DNA from: Trebonia sp036509215
GTDB lineage: Bacteria > Actinomycetota > Actinomycetes > Streptosporangiales > Streptosporangiaceae
Direction: 5' to 3'
DNA: 5,666 nt
NCBI GenBank assembly: GCA_036509215.1
Contig: DATCGA010000463.1
Location: 1 to 5,666, forward strand
The translations under genes and the position numbers were made by a program. The notes beneath the pieces were generated by a model. That model was not told the origin of the DNA. It made no database searches and saw only the letters and a program-made list of their open reading frames with translations. The number at the start of each line of letters is the position of its first letter. The stretch's first letter is position 1. Shown piece by piece: positions 4,645-5,666 of the stretch.

Positions 4645-5229
4645 ATGAGGAAACTCATTGCAGGCGCGGCCAGCGCCGTGGCCGTCGCCGGCGCTGTCGT
4701 GGCATGCGGGACAACAACTACGACGACAGTCATTAGGCCGCCTCCGGCGGCCACCAGGACCGCGGCAGCGAAGCCTGCTCCGCAGGTTGCCAAGCCAGCG
4801 CCGACGGTCACCAAGACCGTAGCGCCTCCGGCATCACCGGCTCCGGTCATCATCTACAACAGCGTGCCTCCTGCCGCGCCAGCCCCGGCTGTTGTCTACG
4901 ATCCCTGGTCCGTGGTGTCGCAGTACTATGCCTACCTTGAGGCGGGCGACTACACGGATGCCTGGAACATGGACGCCCGGAGCTTCCAGTATTCCGCTGC
5001 GGGAAGTTATGGCAGCTTCTCCGCGTGGGAGGCAGGCTACGACAACACCGGAGCGCAGAATCTGACCGAGAACTATGAGTCGGGCAATACTGTCTACGTC
5101 AACTTGTCGATGGTGGACAACGCCCTGATCGACGATCCCACCCAGTACTTCTCGTGCGACTACACGGTAGACCAAGGCAGCGGCCTGATCACGAGCGGTT
5201 CCTGCACGCAGACTGGCGGCCCATCCTGA
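4645..5229 (+). CDS. Secreted lipoprotein with Pro/Ala/Thr-rich linker and NTF2-like C-terminal domain
   Basis: This encodes 194 residues. MRK starts a hydrophobic signal peptide ending in the lipobox VVAC with Cys21, so the mature protein should be lipid-anchored on the outer face of the membrane. A low-complexity segment follows (six Thr after CG, then Lys-Pro-Ala-Pro repeats, about residues 22-84) and would span the cell wall. From DPWSVVSQYYAYLEAGDYTDAW (86-107) to the end the sequence has the helix-then-sheet pattern of NTF2-like (SnoaL/DUF4878-type) extracellular domains common in actinomycete lipoproteins; such domains bind ligands or partners and are usually not enzymes. Two cysteines near the end (FSCDYT and GSCTQT) may form a disulfide. 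The frame is open back to 4546, but that extension would hide the signal peptide. The ATG at 4645 is preceded by GAGGCGGGGA and is the better start. Third-position GC is lower than in the core genes. Confidence 0.8.
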   Translation: MRKLIAGAASAVAVAGAVVACGTTTTTTVIRPPPAATRTAAAKPAPQVAKPAPTVTKTVAPPASPAPVIIYNSVPPAAPAPAVVYDPWSVVSQYYAYLEAGDYTDAWNMDARSFQYSAAGSYGSFSAWEAGYDNTGAQNLTENYESGNTVYVNLSMVDNALIDDPTQYFSCDYTVDQGSGLITSGSCTQTGGPS

Positions 5230-5233
5230 GGTG

Positions 5234-5261
5234 ATTGGCCAGTAGCCAATAGCCATACTGG
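5234..5261 (+). terminator. Overlapping alternative hairpins after the lipoprotein stop codon
   Basis: ATTGGC (5234-5239) pairs with GCCAAT (5245-5250) around a 5-base loop. Alternatively CCAGTA (5239-5244) pairs with TACTGG (5256-5261). The two stems exclude each other. They lie 4 bases after the TGA of the lipoprotein gene, so a terminator is the simplest reading, although no T-tract follows. Confidence 0.45.
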
Positions 5262-5400
5262 GGCTGGGCTCCGCAGATAAGACTGGCCCGTAAGGCGCGA
5301 AACTGCCTGCCCGATTGTCGACAGCAGGACGCTGAGCTCGTCGTGCTCGGCCGGGCCGGCAGCGCGCGTACCCAAGCCGCGCAGGCTCCCCGGCGTCCGC

Positions 5401-5666
5401 ATGGCGCTGCCCGACAGCCGACTCTCCGAAATCGCCGCCATCGCCGCGTCCACCGGCAACGACCCAGCCCTCGACTCACTGATCATCCGCCTGCACATGG
5501 AAACCGCCTGCCGACGCGGCGGCGCCCTCTCGCTGACCCCGGCGGATCTCGATCCCGAGCAATGCCTGATCCGGCTGCACGAGAAGGGCGGCACGGAGCG
5601 CTGGCAGCCGGTTTCCCCGACGCTGATGGCCCACCTGCTCTCCCACGCGGAAACCAGAGGCGGCCT
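5401..5666 (+). CDS. Tyrosine recombinase (phage-type integrase) fragment, N-terminal domain missing, runs off the right edge
   Basis: This is the first part of the catalytic domain of a tyrosine recombinase. Such enzymes cut and rejoin DNA at attachment sites of phages and integrative elements. The segment METACRRGGALSL contains the first catalytic arginine (codon 5512-5514; the Glu usual in 'RxGE' is Gly, as in a known actinomycete subgroup). HEKGGTERWQPVSP holds the beta-hairpin lysine (codon 5584-5586). The HxxR and tyrosine motifs would lie beyond the window. Resemblance to integrases extends upstream of the ATG at 5401 to about 5359 (AARVPKPRRLPGVR, the linker before the catalytic domain). 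However, that frame has no start codon back to the TAA at 5278, and no DNA-binding SAM-like core domain is present in any frame. The gene is therefore probably a 5'-truncated remnant, even if a Met start at 5401 would be called automatically. Confidence 0.75.
   Translation, partial: MALPDSRLSEIAAIAASTGNDPALDSLIIRLHMETACRRGGALSLTPADLDPEQCLIRLHEKGGTERWQPVSPTLMAHLLSHAETRGG

Noticed and set aside
1..5666. tRNA genes, CRISPR arrays or intact insertion sequences
   Set aside because: No cloverleaf with a TTCGA-type T arm, no regularly spaced repeats and no transposase were seen when reading the window by eye on both strands.

Overview
The window is GC-rich DNA with codons ending mostly in G or C, GTG starts, purine-rich ribosome binding sites and actinobacterial protein families (an SCO5389-type protein, a SIMIBI ATPase, an NTF2-like lipoprotein, a tyrosine recombinase with an actinomycete-type core). 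It is best read as a chromosomal segment from a filamentous actinomycete (Actinomycetota). The genus cannot be read from the sequence.

Left part (1-1348): the first 44 codons of a minus-strand protein, possibly an HD-domain protein, run off the left edge. Directly abutting it, head to head, is a tandem pair of ABC-3 family (ZnuB/MntB-type) metal permease genes in the plus direction. Both are damaged. The first has lost its N-terminal half. The second is split in the middle by a frame change and has lost roughly 30-35 codons. This looks like the decayed end of a metal-uptake operon at a rearrangement junction.

Middle (1349-3030): a long nested inverted repeat separates the permease remains from a minus-strand SCO5389-family gene of 128 residues. 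That gene is divergent from a plus-strand gene for a CooC/MinD-like P-loop ATPase of 327 residues. The shared promoter region of about 160 bases contains an AT-rich patch that partly resembles an actinobacterial Zur operator. Where CooC has its metal-binding CxC, the ATPase has Cys-Tyr-His. With the permeases next door, a role in zinc or another metal is a reasonable but unproven hypothesis.

Right part (3031-5666): after a hairpin terminator there is a stretch with no intact gene and a GACACC repeat. Then come two short plus-strand reading frames of unknown function (3390-3704 and 3792-4181). They lie in the same frame and are separated only by amber stops, so they may be pieces of one decayed gene. 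A terminator-like hairpin follows. Next is a gene-free leader of about 390 bases containing several perfect hairpins, ahead of a secreted lipoprotein with a Pro/Ala/Thr-rich linker and a C-terminal NTF2-like domain. Overlapping hairpins follow its stop. The window ends inside the catalytic domain of a tyrosine recombinase whose N-terminal domain is missing. Third-position GC is lower from about 3700 to 5230 than in the flanking core-like genes. Together with the integrase piece, this suggests an old, eroded insertion.

No tRNA, rRNA, CRISPR array or intact insertion sequence was seen.
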